NCBI GenBank assembly: GCA_015039365.1
Contig: WION01000004.1
Location: 496,001 to 560,000 of the forward strand
DNA: 64,000 nucleotides
DNA from: Amanita rubescens
Lineage: Eukaryota > Basidiomycota > Agaricomycetes > Agaricales > Amanitaceae
Direction: 5' to 3'
Below the pieces are notes generated by a model. That model saw nothing but the letters and a program-made list of their open reading frames with translations, made no database searches and was not told the origin of the DNA. Positions within the stretch are counted from its first letter, which is position 1; the number at the start of each line of letters is the position of its first letter. Below are positions 30,859 through 41,490 of this stretch, piece by piece. A program made the translations under genes and the position numbers.

Positions 30859-33800
30859 TCATCGTACAGTTGTGTCCGTTTGGATATCAAGTTCTTCTCT
30901 CATTGTTTCGAATGCATCTGAATGGGATAACATTGTCGTGTACTGTTGATTTCTATCTAGCCAGGCCAGCGCTTTGCTTGCAACTTGCATGGCGGGTGTG
31001 GGCATTCCAGCGAGCTGAGCGACCTTTAGTCCATGGCTATTACGACTTACCCCCGGTTGTAGTTTGTATGAATAGGCGAAGTGGCCATTCTGCATATAGT
31101 TAAAGTTTGTATTTTAGTAATGAAATAGCGTCACTCACGTCAGCTTCATGAACATCGGTGCAGAAAAACCGCACATGGTTGTGGTGATTTGGATAACCGA
31201 ACATGTCCGCTAGCTCATGAAAATGAGTTGCAAATAAAGCACGACATTTGTTGTGCAATAATAAATGATGAACCGTTGCAAATGCTATAGCCAAACCATC
31301 CCGAACTGTTGTTCCGCGGCCCACTTCATCCATAATGACCTACGACTGATTGAGATTTATTAATGGTATAAAGCAAGTTAGTCCTTACAAGGCTTCTTGG
31401 CGTTGCACGTTTTAGTATCTCCGCTGTTTCAAGCATCTCAACCATAAAAGTACTTCTGTCACGAAACAAGTCGTCTCTTGCGCCAATACGAGAAAATAAC
31501 TTATCCACCAGACCAATAACAGCATAAGCGGCCGGGACAAACGAACCAATTTGAGCCATGATTGCGACGAGGGCCACTTGTCTCAGAAATGTCGACTTCC
31601 CTGCCATGTTAGGGCCAGTAATAATGTGGAGTCGTGACTGCGGTGTCATGTCCACCGAATTTGGTATAAACACCCTTCCTGATGATAAAAGGCCAAGTTC
31701 AACCGTTGGATGCCTGCCATCGGCGACCGTATATAATGTACTAGTCGAGTGTTAGATGGACCCTTGTTTGCACTGTTTCACACTCACTCTGTTGTTAGAA
31801 TAGGTCTGACAAGATTCATCTCAGCAGCTAGGATCGCAGATCCTAATCCAACGTCCAATTCATCAAGGATAAATGCGTTGCGTCGCAAAACAGTGGCGTG
31901 CAAGTTGACCTGGTATTCTTAGTTTTTCTCGTTATAACAAGGTATTCGGTCGCACCTCTGCTCTTAGCTGTTCAAAAGCTTCCTTTTCTGCATCTACCAA
32001 GGCTATAGATGTCGCAGTTATTAGTCCACCAAGCTGCGACCATTCCTACGACGGATGTCATTCCTCAAAGAACAAGTCGATCGTAGGCGCTTCACCTTGT
32101 TAAAGTAAACTTTGGTTGAGGCGCTCTCCGCTATAGCTACAAAATCTGATGAATCGTCAAGTTTAGCCCTGTCGCGCCTTCCTTTGGCTATGTGTATATG
32201 CAGTCCATGACCAGGGGAAGAACGAAGAGATAGAGAAGGAGCATCTGGTGATAGGTTAGCACGGATGCTAGATGAACTTTGCACACGCACTGTAAGTGCT
32301 TTGGAAGCTTCGTTCCAAGTGACCTCGTTGTTCTAGTAATTTTTCAAGCCTCCCGTGGAGTGTGGCAATTTTATCGGAAAAGCTGTAAAACGTTTGTAAC
32401 ATTGGACAGTATTTAGCGACAGGCAAACCTTTGCTTAATGGCCCATTTCCCAGTGCAGAAGCGCGAGATTTCGTTCATGCACAGTTCAGGTGTTTCGGAA
32501 CCTGCTGTGACACTGGGAGCATCATCTTGCTCCTCAATAGAGCGAGTAGCTTCGGGAGACGAGTCTTCTTCTATTGCATTGAGTATCTTATTAGCGAGAT
32601 CGTCAAGCGAAGACATCCTGGACATCAGGGCATCAATGCTGCTCCAGTCTACGTCTTTAAAATCGGAACGCTCCGACATTTCAAGCCTTTTTTCTTGTTT
32701 AATCCGGCTCTTGATATAAGACCATACATGTATGGTTTTGCTCAGCGCAATAAGGTCATTGATATCGCCACGACCAAGCAACAATTTTTGTGATAAGCGT
32801 CCAATGTCCTCGACATCTTCCAAAGTGCGTACTAGATCTGCACGGAAATGAGGACGCGTGTAGAAGAAGGCAACGAGTGATTGTCTCGCATTTATTTCGC
32901 TCAGTGATGTACTTGGAGAACCTGACACAAATTTAGTTCAGGTAAGGTGGAAGCGACGAATGTACTAACAAAGCCACCGCGCGAGGAGGCGTGTACCACT
33001 ACCGGTTGTCGTCCGCTTTATGACGCTCAACAGACTACCTTTGGTTCCACCTTCGTTCACGCTTTCACGTATCTCCAGGGCCCTAATCGTATGCGAATCT
33101 ATCTCCATACGATTATGACCAGTTTCGTGCTTTGGTGATAATATTAGGGGCATATAATCAAGTAGATTTGCTCGTAGGAATGTATGAAGAATATCTATTG
33201 AAGACGCTTCGCACTGTCGTCAGCGCATTCTCTGATGTGACCTGGAGCAACCACCTCATTAGGACAAGTGGTTTATCAAGAAGGTCTGCCTACTGTGTTA
33301 GTCGCTGGTGATGGCTTGATATGGGAGACACATGCATTCTCCTCATTGAGTGCAAGTAGAATAGGATGCCCTGAAGCTGAGCGAAGCTTATCGTCAAGTA
33401 CGACCTCCCTTGGGTTTATGCGGGCTAACTCGTCCGAGAAACGTTCGCACGTGGAACGTTCGGAAAAAAACTCGCCAGTGGATACATCCATCCACGCTAA
33501 GCCAATCGAGCCCTGAGGTGTAACGTCATTTGTTGTGCTCACTGCAAGAAGGTAATTATTTTCGTAAGGGTTCAAGAATGGCTCATCAATGAGAGTCCCC
33601 GGTGTGACGATCCGGACAACACGTCGTTCAAACTCTTTGACCCCATCCTCCGAATAACGGGGGAACTCTTCGCACAGAGCGACAAATCGCTTGTTTTGTT
33701 GCACCAGTACTTTCAAATACTTATCGAGGTGCATCAAGGGAAAACCGCACATAAAAACGCGTTTCCCTCCCCATTTCCGCGTTGTTAATTTAATATTTAG

Positions 33801-34317
33801 CAGTCGAGCCATTTCGGTTGCCTGGTCAAAGTAAGACTGTGTATAATAAGCCTGTGCTCTGAGCCAGATAATGAGAACATACTTCATAGAATTGTCCTAC
33901 GCGCGTCAGCAATAAACAGTGAGGAAAGTGATTCAAATTGTCTAGGATTTCCCGAGCGAGTCCGGTGCGTGGTAGATCACCTGAACATAGAAATCGTAAG
34001 TATTAATGATGAGATACGGTTATTGATGCCTCACCAGGCTCGTCTTCGTGGGACGTCTGCTTTTGTGCCTTTGTACGCTTCCGAGCGATAGTTGATGTGC
34101 TCTGCTCTTTAGGCTTACGACCTCGCTTTTTGGGCTGGATGTTCGGAACACTGTCCGACCTGGATTGAGGTATACGAGCATGCCAATCCAGTAGTGGAGG
34201 AGCTGGAGTTCCATCCGGCAGAGCAAATGCAGTGGGGAGTTCTGCGAAGGTCTTCTTGGTGGTGTTGGGTGCAGCACGACGGGAGAGACTGCGGGCGGCG
34301 AGGCGGGCAATGAGCAT
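30859..34317 (-). CDS. MSH1: Mitochondrial DNA mismatch-repair MutS homologue
   Basis: Recognises mispairs in mitochondrial DNA. The start at 34317 gives [18 protein letters not shown], a typical targeting peptide, followed by a basic linker. The MutS mismatch domain reads [20 protein letters not shown], then [17 protein letters not shown]. Connector and core: [69 protein letters not shown]. Lever/clamp: [33 protein letters not shown]. ATPase: Walker [37 protein letters not shown], Walker [29 protein letters not shown] and [20 protein letters not shown]. Many introns, all in phase in my reading; one may be about 80 nt (around 33290-33210). It is head to head with CDC11, 130 bp between start codons. 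Confidence 0.94.
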
Positions 34318-34447
34318 GCAAACTATGTAATATAAATATAAGTAAATGTAAAAAATAATGATTTCGGGAGTCACGCCACGTGTCGGAGTCTGAAAAGCGC
34401 AAGTCCAACTTCCTTCTTTTCCTCAAGCTACCCCCCAGCCTTAAGCC

Positions 34448-36053
34448 ATGTCTTTCGCCGGTCGTCGCAGGGGAAACAAGGTCAAAAAGGGTGTCCAGTT
34501 CACCGTCATGGTTGTCGGTATGTATCCTTTCCTTTTTTCACCATGTTCCCTTAGCTCACCATGCTCAAGGTGCTTCTGGCACGGGTCGCACCACATTTGT
34601 AAACACCCTCTGCGAGTCCGAGGTTTTGGCCCACAAAGTCTCTGATGACCCGGAGACAGCTCATCTCGAAGAAGGCATCAGAATTAAGCCTGTCAATGTT
34701 GGTGCGTGATTGTCCGTCAGGAAATATACAACTGCCCTGAGCCATATCCAGAACTGGAGGAGGATGGCGTACGCATTGCTCTGACTATCGTGGACACGCC
34801 TGGATTCGGCGACAACATTGACAACGAGTTTGCGTAAGTTGTCTGGTTTGACCCCCAGCATATATGGCTTAAATCGCGCATGTAAGCTTCCAAGAAATTG
34901 TCGGTCACCTGGAACGTCAATACGACGATATCCTGGCTGAAGAATCGAGGATCAAACGTAACCCCCGTTTCAGGGACAACAGGGTTCATGCCTTGTTGTA
35001 CTTCATTCCACCTACGGGACACGCGTAAGTTGCAGCGCTTGTAGCTCCTACCACTTTCTGAGGGTCGCAGTTTACGGGAAATGGACATCGAATTAATGCG
35101 GCGCCTTTCCCCGCGGGTTAACGTCATTCCCGTTGTTGGCAAGGCAGACTCCTTAACACCAAGCGAGCTCAAGGGCTTCAAGAAGAGGGTTTGTGTTACG
35201 GTTGTGTGGAGAGGCGACTGCTGACTCATTGATGAAGATAATGGAAGACATCGAGCACTATTCCATTCCGGTGTATAATTTCCCGTATGACGTGGAGGAA
35301 GACGACGAAGAGACTATTCAAGATAACAGTGAACTTCGCGTAAGTTTGCGGTCTTCCTGTTCCGTGCATGAAATACCCATCTAGCCAGGCCCTGATGCCC
35401 TTCGCTATCATCGGCTCGGAAGACGAAGTCGAGGTGAATGGTCAGCTTGTTAGAGGGAGACTCTATCCATGGGGCGTGGCCGAGGTTGACAACCCCAAAC
35501 ATTCGGACTTTAGTCGGCTCAGAAGTGCCTTGCTCAAGTAAGTTGGGTTCGACGTTCTAATTAGCAATTCACCTGACGCCTTCTGCTAGCTCTCACTTGG
35601 CCGATCTCAAGTCCTTGACGCACGATTTGTTGTACGAGACGTACCGTACTGAAAAACTATCAAAGACTGTTCATGTCGACACGCAACAGTACGTACCACG
35701 TTCAATGTCGCACGATCATTGTTAACGGCTGGTGCTAGCGATTCTTCCTTACTACCCGAGGAACTTGCGAATCAAAGTGTTCGTCTGAAGGAGGAGCAAC
35801 TGCGCCGAGAGGAAGAGAAGGTATATTTTGATTATAATCTAGAAGGATAAGTACTTAAATTTTGCAGCTGCGCGAGATTGAACTCAAAGTTCAGCGTGAA
35901 TTCCATGAAAAGAGGCAGGAACTACTAGCGAAGGAGGAATCTCTGAGGTGAGCGATCCGCTATTACGGATCAAAGGAGATTGTTTACGCTTGGGACAGGA
36001 ACCTTGAAAGCCGGCTCGCCGCGCAGAGCTCTCACCCTGAGTTCCGCGACTGA
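34448..36053 (+). CDS. CDC11: Septin Cdc11-like
   Basis: A septin GTPase-fold filament subunit acting at septa and hyphal tips. The G1 loop is GASGTGRTTFVNTL, with Arg where other septins have the P-loop Lys, a feature of Cdc11-type septins that suggests poor nucleotide hydrolysis. Other septin blocks: LTIVDTPGFGDNIDNEFA (G3), RIKRNPRFRDNRVHALLYFI, PPTGHALREMDIELMRRL, NVIPVVGKADSLTPSEL (G4), YPWGVAEVDNPKHSDFSRL and DLLYETYRTEKL. The C-terminus is a coiled coil (RLKEEQLRREEEKLREIELK). At least nine introns; all junctions keep phase; no frame break. Confidence 0.95.
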
Positions 36054-36291
36054 CGAAATTGCGTTGCCGCGGACCAGTTTATATATATACCCTTTGACAG
36101 CCAGCTTGTGGTCCATTCGTTTCATTTGATTTACTTGTTTCGTAGCTTTAGATATCGATTAATACAAAGCAGCCATTCGTTTGTTAGGGACGTGTGATCC
36201 ACGGTCACGTCCTCTGTTCGTATTGCTATCGTTGATGTTGAGCTCGGTGAGAACCAGTCGCCACGCTTACTGCTAGTCATAGCCATCCAGG

Positions 36292-38989
36292 ATGGGATTT
36301 GAAACCCACCAGGAGGGCAACGATATCCACAACCAGCCTGCTTCCCAGCGCCGACGCTCTCTTGCGTATACGCGACCTCCCGCCCCGCCCCCAAATCTCC
36401 CTATCCCAAGCCTCCCAGACCTGCTACAAGACCATCACCCTGGTCACCCGTCCCCGGACATACCTGATCACTCGTATTCATCCGCTTTCTCTCCCCGTCT
36501 GAATGGGTCTTTGGTTCGACAAGTACCCTACGGACGACCGAGCGCTTCAACTAATTTGACGACCATAACAGCTTTCTCACACAATATTAACGTTGGATCA
36601 ACATCCGCCATGACTTCCACGGTCGTAGAGGACTTGTCAGATCCTCCACCCTACTCTTTCCTGCCATCCTCGCCCAAACATGCGGAAAGACGCCGCAGAC
36701 AGTCCGGAGAGGATGACCTTTTATCCCCAACTACCGCAGAAAGGCGGGAGCGGCCTCCCTCCTCGCGAAGTGCTCTGACCAGGGCGCTCGAGCTAGCTCG
36801 GCAGGCTGTTCACCTTGACTCCACCAACGACAATCCTGCTGCTGCTGTTGAGGCGTATGCCCAAAGCGTTACCTTGTTAAGTCAGGTTATGGAGCGAGTT
36901 AAGAGGGGTGAAGACGGAGGAAGGCGAATACGAAGTCCTGAGGCTCAAGAAGAGGAAGTGAGAAGACTGCAAAACATCGTATGTGTGCAACATCTCCTAA
37001 GCTTATCCATGCTCAAAGCCTTCGAAGCATGATACGTATGCAGATCGCATGAATATTTTGAGTATTATATATGGCATACCCGCAACACCCTACGCATCTT
37101 CAAGTTTTGTCTCCTCGACTAAATCTCCTCTCTCTGGCTCGTCGCCTTCCACTTCTTCGCACGCTGTACAACCTCATCATCAACATCAGGGCGGTACTTC
37201 CTTCTATTCCGATGGACGCATTGGCAATCATGATATTGATGGCGGTGAAATCATGCGTGAAGCGATGTTCCCTGTTGATGATGCTCCACATGCTGGCCCT
37301 GCTCTCCACCCATATGCTAGTCAATATGATTCTCATCAAGAACAACATCCTTCCAAAGCGCAATCACGGCTTTCGAGCGCCACAACCCCGAGAAGACGTG
37401 CTGGGTCCATCCTTCCCCCACCAGCCCCACCACCTTCTGAATCACTACCTCCAGCACCTTTGCCTGGTGTTGTTGACTCGAAGACCACTCCTGAACACCT
37501 TGGACACAGGAGGAATGGCTCAGGGCGTCTCGCAAGGCTGGATGAGAAAGACGAGGGTTCAGCAAATGGTCAGGTTCACCCTGCTAGAGGCCGGCCCAAC
37601 TTGGATTATACAGCACCTGACACACCGCGAGATCTCCGGCGGGATTCTCACCCACTACCTCCTATACCTGCTCCAGCAATTGATTCCTTTGAATTGCTTC
37701 GAGGCATAGCAGAACAGATTCCTCAATCTCCGAGGCCATCAAGCTCACAAAGATCCCGAACTTCGTCTCAACTTCAGAACCGTTCTGATACCCCAACTCA
37801 TTCGTACATCAATCCCTCACCTAAAGATGGTGCGATTTTCCTGCGAAGAGCTCAGACATCGGCTCCTTCAAGTATGCGTTCCCCCTCTCCCACCGATCCT
37901 CAAAACGCGGCCGCTAGATCTGTAGCATCGTCCCCACCGGGGAGCATAGCTACTTTACCAACTGCTGGTAGGTTGCGGTCATCATCCCAACCTGGTCGGA
38001 AGTCGACAAGCCAGATGTCCCCGTCCGAGCAGCTTCCACCCTTGCCATCGTCCACGGGCCCGAACGGGACAGTGCGAAAAGCGTCAATACCGTCTAAGCT
38101 GAACCCGAACGCTTCATCTATTCCACTGACCATACAGACGGATTTGTTATCGCCAACAGCTTCCGCTATGCAATCGGCCGGTCTGTCGAATACTCTAGTA
38201 ACCACACCAACGTCTCCCCTCCCTCCTGCCCCACCTTCTGATCCTCTACGAAAGCCATATCACATGATGAACCTCCTGCGAATCACGATGTCGTCCAACA
38301 GTGGTGGATACATTACTCGCCGCCTTCATATACCCTTCGAGGTATGGTCACAAGGGGGTGCAAAGTTGGCTAACATCCCAGAAAAGATCCGTGTTGTTGC
38401 GATCCTAAGCTCAGCGCTGGAGGATTTGCAAGTCAGCAGTGCGGAGTACTTTGGGGCGGGAAATGTCAGCAGTGGGCTAGCGCTGGGCATTGGAAGCATT
38501 GGGAGAAATGAGGCAGAAGGATGGAATGCCAAATTGGACGAATTCGCCGCAGTATGTGACGGGATTCAAGCCAATTTTGGCAAGAAACTTGGGGTCGGGG
38601 AAGGCTTGGTTCCGAAAAAGAATGCCCTGGCTAGTTTGACGAAAAAGTTCGACAAGTTCACAACCGGGAAAAAGTAACTTGCATTTACTTCTTAATGTGA
38701 TGAATTCGCTGATGGCCTTGGTCTTAGCTTAGATTCTCCGACAGTCTATGTTCAGAATTTGAAAGTCCTATTCCAACATGCACAGCTCCTAGATGAACAT
38801 ACCAAGGCAATGATATCTGTTTCACCAGCATACGCAGCGTTCACTGCAGATGTTCGCATTTCAGCAGAGTACAAGCTTAGACGATTTTCTGAATTTTTCG
38901 CTGCGGTAGTTCTAGCATTTGTTATCCGGGACCTTTCACAATTACTTGACAAATATGTCAAGAAGTGTGAGAAGTGGCTGGCTGAGTAG
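36292..38989 (+). CDS. MIT-domain protein with long disordered region
   Basis: Exons 36292-36978, 37028-38673 and 38728-38989 encode 864 residues. A MIT domain (microtubule-interacting and transport; binds ESCRT-III tails in relatives such as Vps4) reads SALTRALELARQAVHLDSTN, then AVEAYAQSVTLLSQVMERV, then EEEVRRLQNIHDTYADRM across the first intron. About 350 residues of Pro/Ser-rich sequence follow. The C-terminal domain starts KPYHMMNLLRITMSSNSGGY, contains RLHIPFEVWSQGGAKLANIP, and ends with FQHAQLLDEHTKAMISVSPA and LLDKYVKKCEKWLAE. No frame break. Probably an endosomal or cytoskeletal adaptor; specific role unknown. Confidence 0.8.
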
Positions 38990-39417
38990 CTGCCTCTTAT
39001 CTAATCCAACTTCCTGGCCAACGCCCTTTCATTGTTGCATTTCAGGTCTACGATATACTGTGATACATGGAATATTATTTCTGTATTTTATATGTCATTA
39101 CATACGTCGGGTTTAGATTACCATCCATTCCTTTTGCTGATATTCGCTTCCTACCATCTGTATATCAACCTTACTTCTTTGTTACTACATTCGATATGCA
39201 CTTTTCTCTCATTGAAAGTCAAAAAAGTTGGAAGCTGTACGTGCCGAGCTGAAGCCTTAGTGTCATAAGAATAATAGTAATTTGATCATGTACGAGGTTA
39301 CGACCGGTTAGAGTACAATATGATACACCCACGCTTAAAGGCGGCATTGACAAAAAGTCCCGAAAAATGAAATTATGTTTCTGCTTCAAGAACCTTGACG
39401 AAGAAGCTCAGGCTCTG
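38990..39417. other. Intergenic between convergent genes
   Basis: This 428-bp gap holds the 3' untranslated regions of the MIT-domain gene (plus) and the Ies1-like gene (minus). It is AT-rich. I see no further gene, repeat or RNA. Confidence 0.6.
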
Positions 39418-41196
39418 GTGTTGGCGACTTTCCGCGTATGCGAGAGAGGATACTCATCCGTTGCACTAAACAGGATCTTAAGCTCCAAATCTGTTGATCC
39501 AAATATGGACATACTGTAATCCAATCTCGTGTCGTCATCTCCCAACTCGTCGTCAGAATCAACCAGCGGATCTGTCGTCCTTATCATATGCCATGCATCT
39601 GGGTTGCGTGTCAGTGGAGACGCACAAAACTTGGGCGAGGATTGACATACGCTGAAGCATGGTCATTGATGGAGGGAGATCCTTTTGCAGCTTTTGCAAC
39701 TGGCTAGACAGGAACGTCGCATCTTGTTTGTGCTGCTTGTATGGCGAGTAACGTCGTTGATGTCCAGAGGCTTCTGGGATCGGGCTTGCGTTCCGGATGT
39801 GGCGGGATGTAAGATCAGATCGGCGCCCAGGTCGTTGACGGTAATCATTGTATCCCCGCCTATCGCCGGGCCCTGTGGCGGATACGTGTTCAACCTCAAG
39901 GCAGACGACAAATAATTGTTCAAGCTTACGGTCGACGAGGTCTAGCCCATGATCTCCATCACTTTGAGCATCATCTAACTGTTCACGTTTTTCTCTGATC
40001 CTTTCTCGACGTAACTTATCTGCCATTGCTTTTCTCTCTTTCGCCGCTTGAGCAGCTTTATTTCTTGTACTGCTTGTTTCACCACGCGGGACCTTCGATC
40101 TGTCGTCTAAAACAGAGGACGGCAGATCTTGATTGATGTCATCAGGGAATCGAATCGCTTCCTTTTGTGCTTCTTTAATAGAGTTGTTCATCACGATCTG
40201 GTTTCTCGCTAATATCAACTTTTCCGCAATGATCTTTTCCTCTTCTGGATCGATATTTTCCAAAACGGTTTGTTCTTTGGAGAGCAACGCGAACGCGGGC
40301 GCACGACCTTCCAGCCCAGAGAAGGGATTGCTAGAATCGTCATCGTGTTTCTCCAGGAATTTCCAGCACATCCACAAGAACGCACGCCCTCGAGAAGGGG
40401 AGGAAATTTCACTTCGTAAGAACAAATCAAGAAAATCAAGCTGCAAGGGAAAGTCTTCCGTCGGCTTGAAATACTTTTGCACAGCCTGTTTTGGTGGTTT
40501 AATTCTCTCTCTGTGCAACTTTGAAACGACATACGACTGAATGACTGGCCAAAACGAACAACAGGTTGGTAATGCTGGTTGAAGGTCTTTGACCGTCGCT
40601 CTAATCGCCGTCTCACTATCACAACGTTCGTAGTTCTCACAATCACACTCACTAGGCGGGAAACAATGTCCTGAGGAGTTATCGGGGGCATGTTTCCATC
40701 TTCTGACAAGAGACTTGCTTTCAGTATATGTTTAATCCGTGGCGCGTCTTGCAGATTGCCCTCTGCCTTCTGCAAAGCAGGGATTGGATGATACGTTCGA
40801 ATTGCGGTTTTCATCTCCGGGAAGACTAAAAGGGTATTTTATGGAATGTTTCCGAATAAATAATCTGGTGCACTGACAGCTCATGGTTGTATTAATGCGT
40901 CCAACGTTGACGAGCAATGACAGCATGGCAAAGCTAGTTGCGAATGTCGGAGAGTTGGACATTTTATCCTTCAAAGCTTTAGTTGCTTTGGGCGAGTTAA
41001 TGATTGCGTCTACATATAAGTCACGGAAGCAGGTGGGTTTGGAATTCTTCCAAGGATTGGTAAAGGCATTTGAGGTGTCGCTGAAGATGTCTGAAAGAAG
41101 GTCATACTGTATATCTGAACGGGTCAGGGGCTCTCCATCCGCTCTTTTAATGGGCACCACTCTGCGGGGTGTTGGACTCTGTCTTCTCGAGGACAT
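39418..41196 (-). CDS. IES1: INO80 complex subunit Ies1 homologue, copy A (divergent)
   Basis: Ies1 is an accessory subunit of the INO80 nucleosome remodeller. Exon 1 is 41196-40878 (RADGEPLTRSDIQYDLLSDI, FRDLYVDAIINSPKATKALK, LLVNVGRINTTM). After a 52-nt intron come FFPEMKTAIRTYHPIPALQK and NLQDAPRIKHILKASLL. A short exon follows with GQRPSTSITNLLFVLASHS, then LDFLDLFLRSEISSPSRGRA and FLWMCWKFLEKHDDDSSNPF. A basic coiled region (RNKAAQAAKERKAMADKL) leads to the conserved end HAWHMIRTTDPLVDSDDE. The stop is at 39420-39418. No frame break. Copy B (47831-49674) lies inverted 6.6 kb away and agrees better with what I know of the family. Confidence 0.85.
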
Positions 41197-41490
41197 CAGA
41201 GCAGGAAGGTAAGAGTAGAGTACGGCTGGGAACCTACACAGCGGGGTTTGGCACACGGGTGTATTCAGCCGGAGAGATCAGATCACGTGTCATTAGAATT
41301 AGTTTAATGATCTACATCCTGTGGTATGCGACAGATCTACGGTATAGAAGGCAGGACAAAGCATAACGATAAGATCCAGATTAGCCGAGAGTTACAAGGA
41401 ATGTAAGCGAAATGCAATGATGTGGTATACGTAAACAAATTGCGTCGAAAGAACAAGGAAAAAAATGAACAAATCCATGAACATCAATTT

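Noticed and set aside
33180..33300. Apparent frame shift in MSH1 near RYSSYIP / [12 protein letters not shown]
   Set aside because: An 80-nt intron ending CGACAG reads [20 protein letters not shown] in phase, so I did not count it among the breaks.
37071..37709. 212-codon plus-strand frame inside the MIT-domain gene
   Set aside because: It is a +1 shadow of the Pro/Ser-rich region; the main frame continues uninterrupted through conserved C-terminal sequence.
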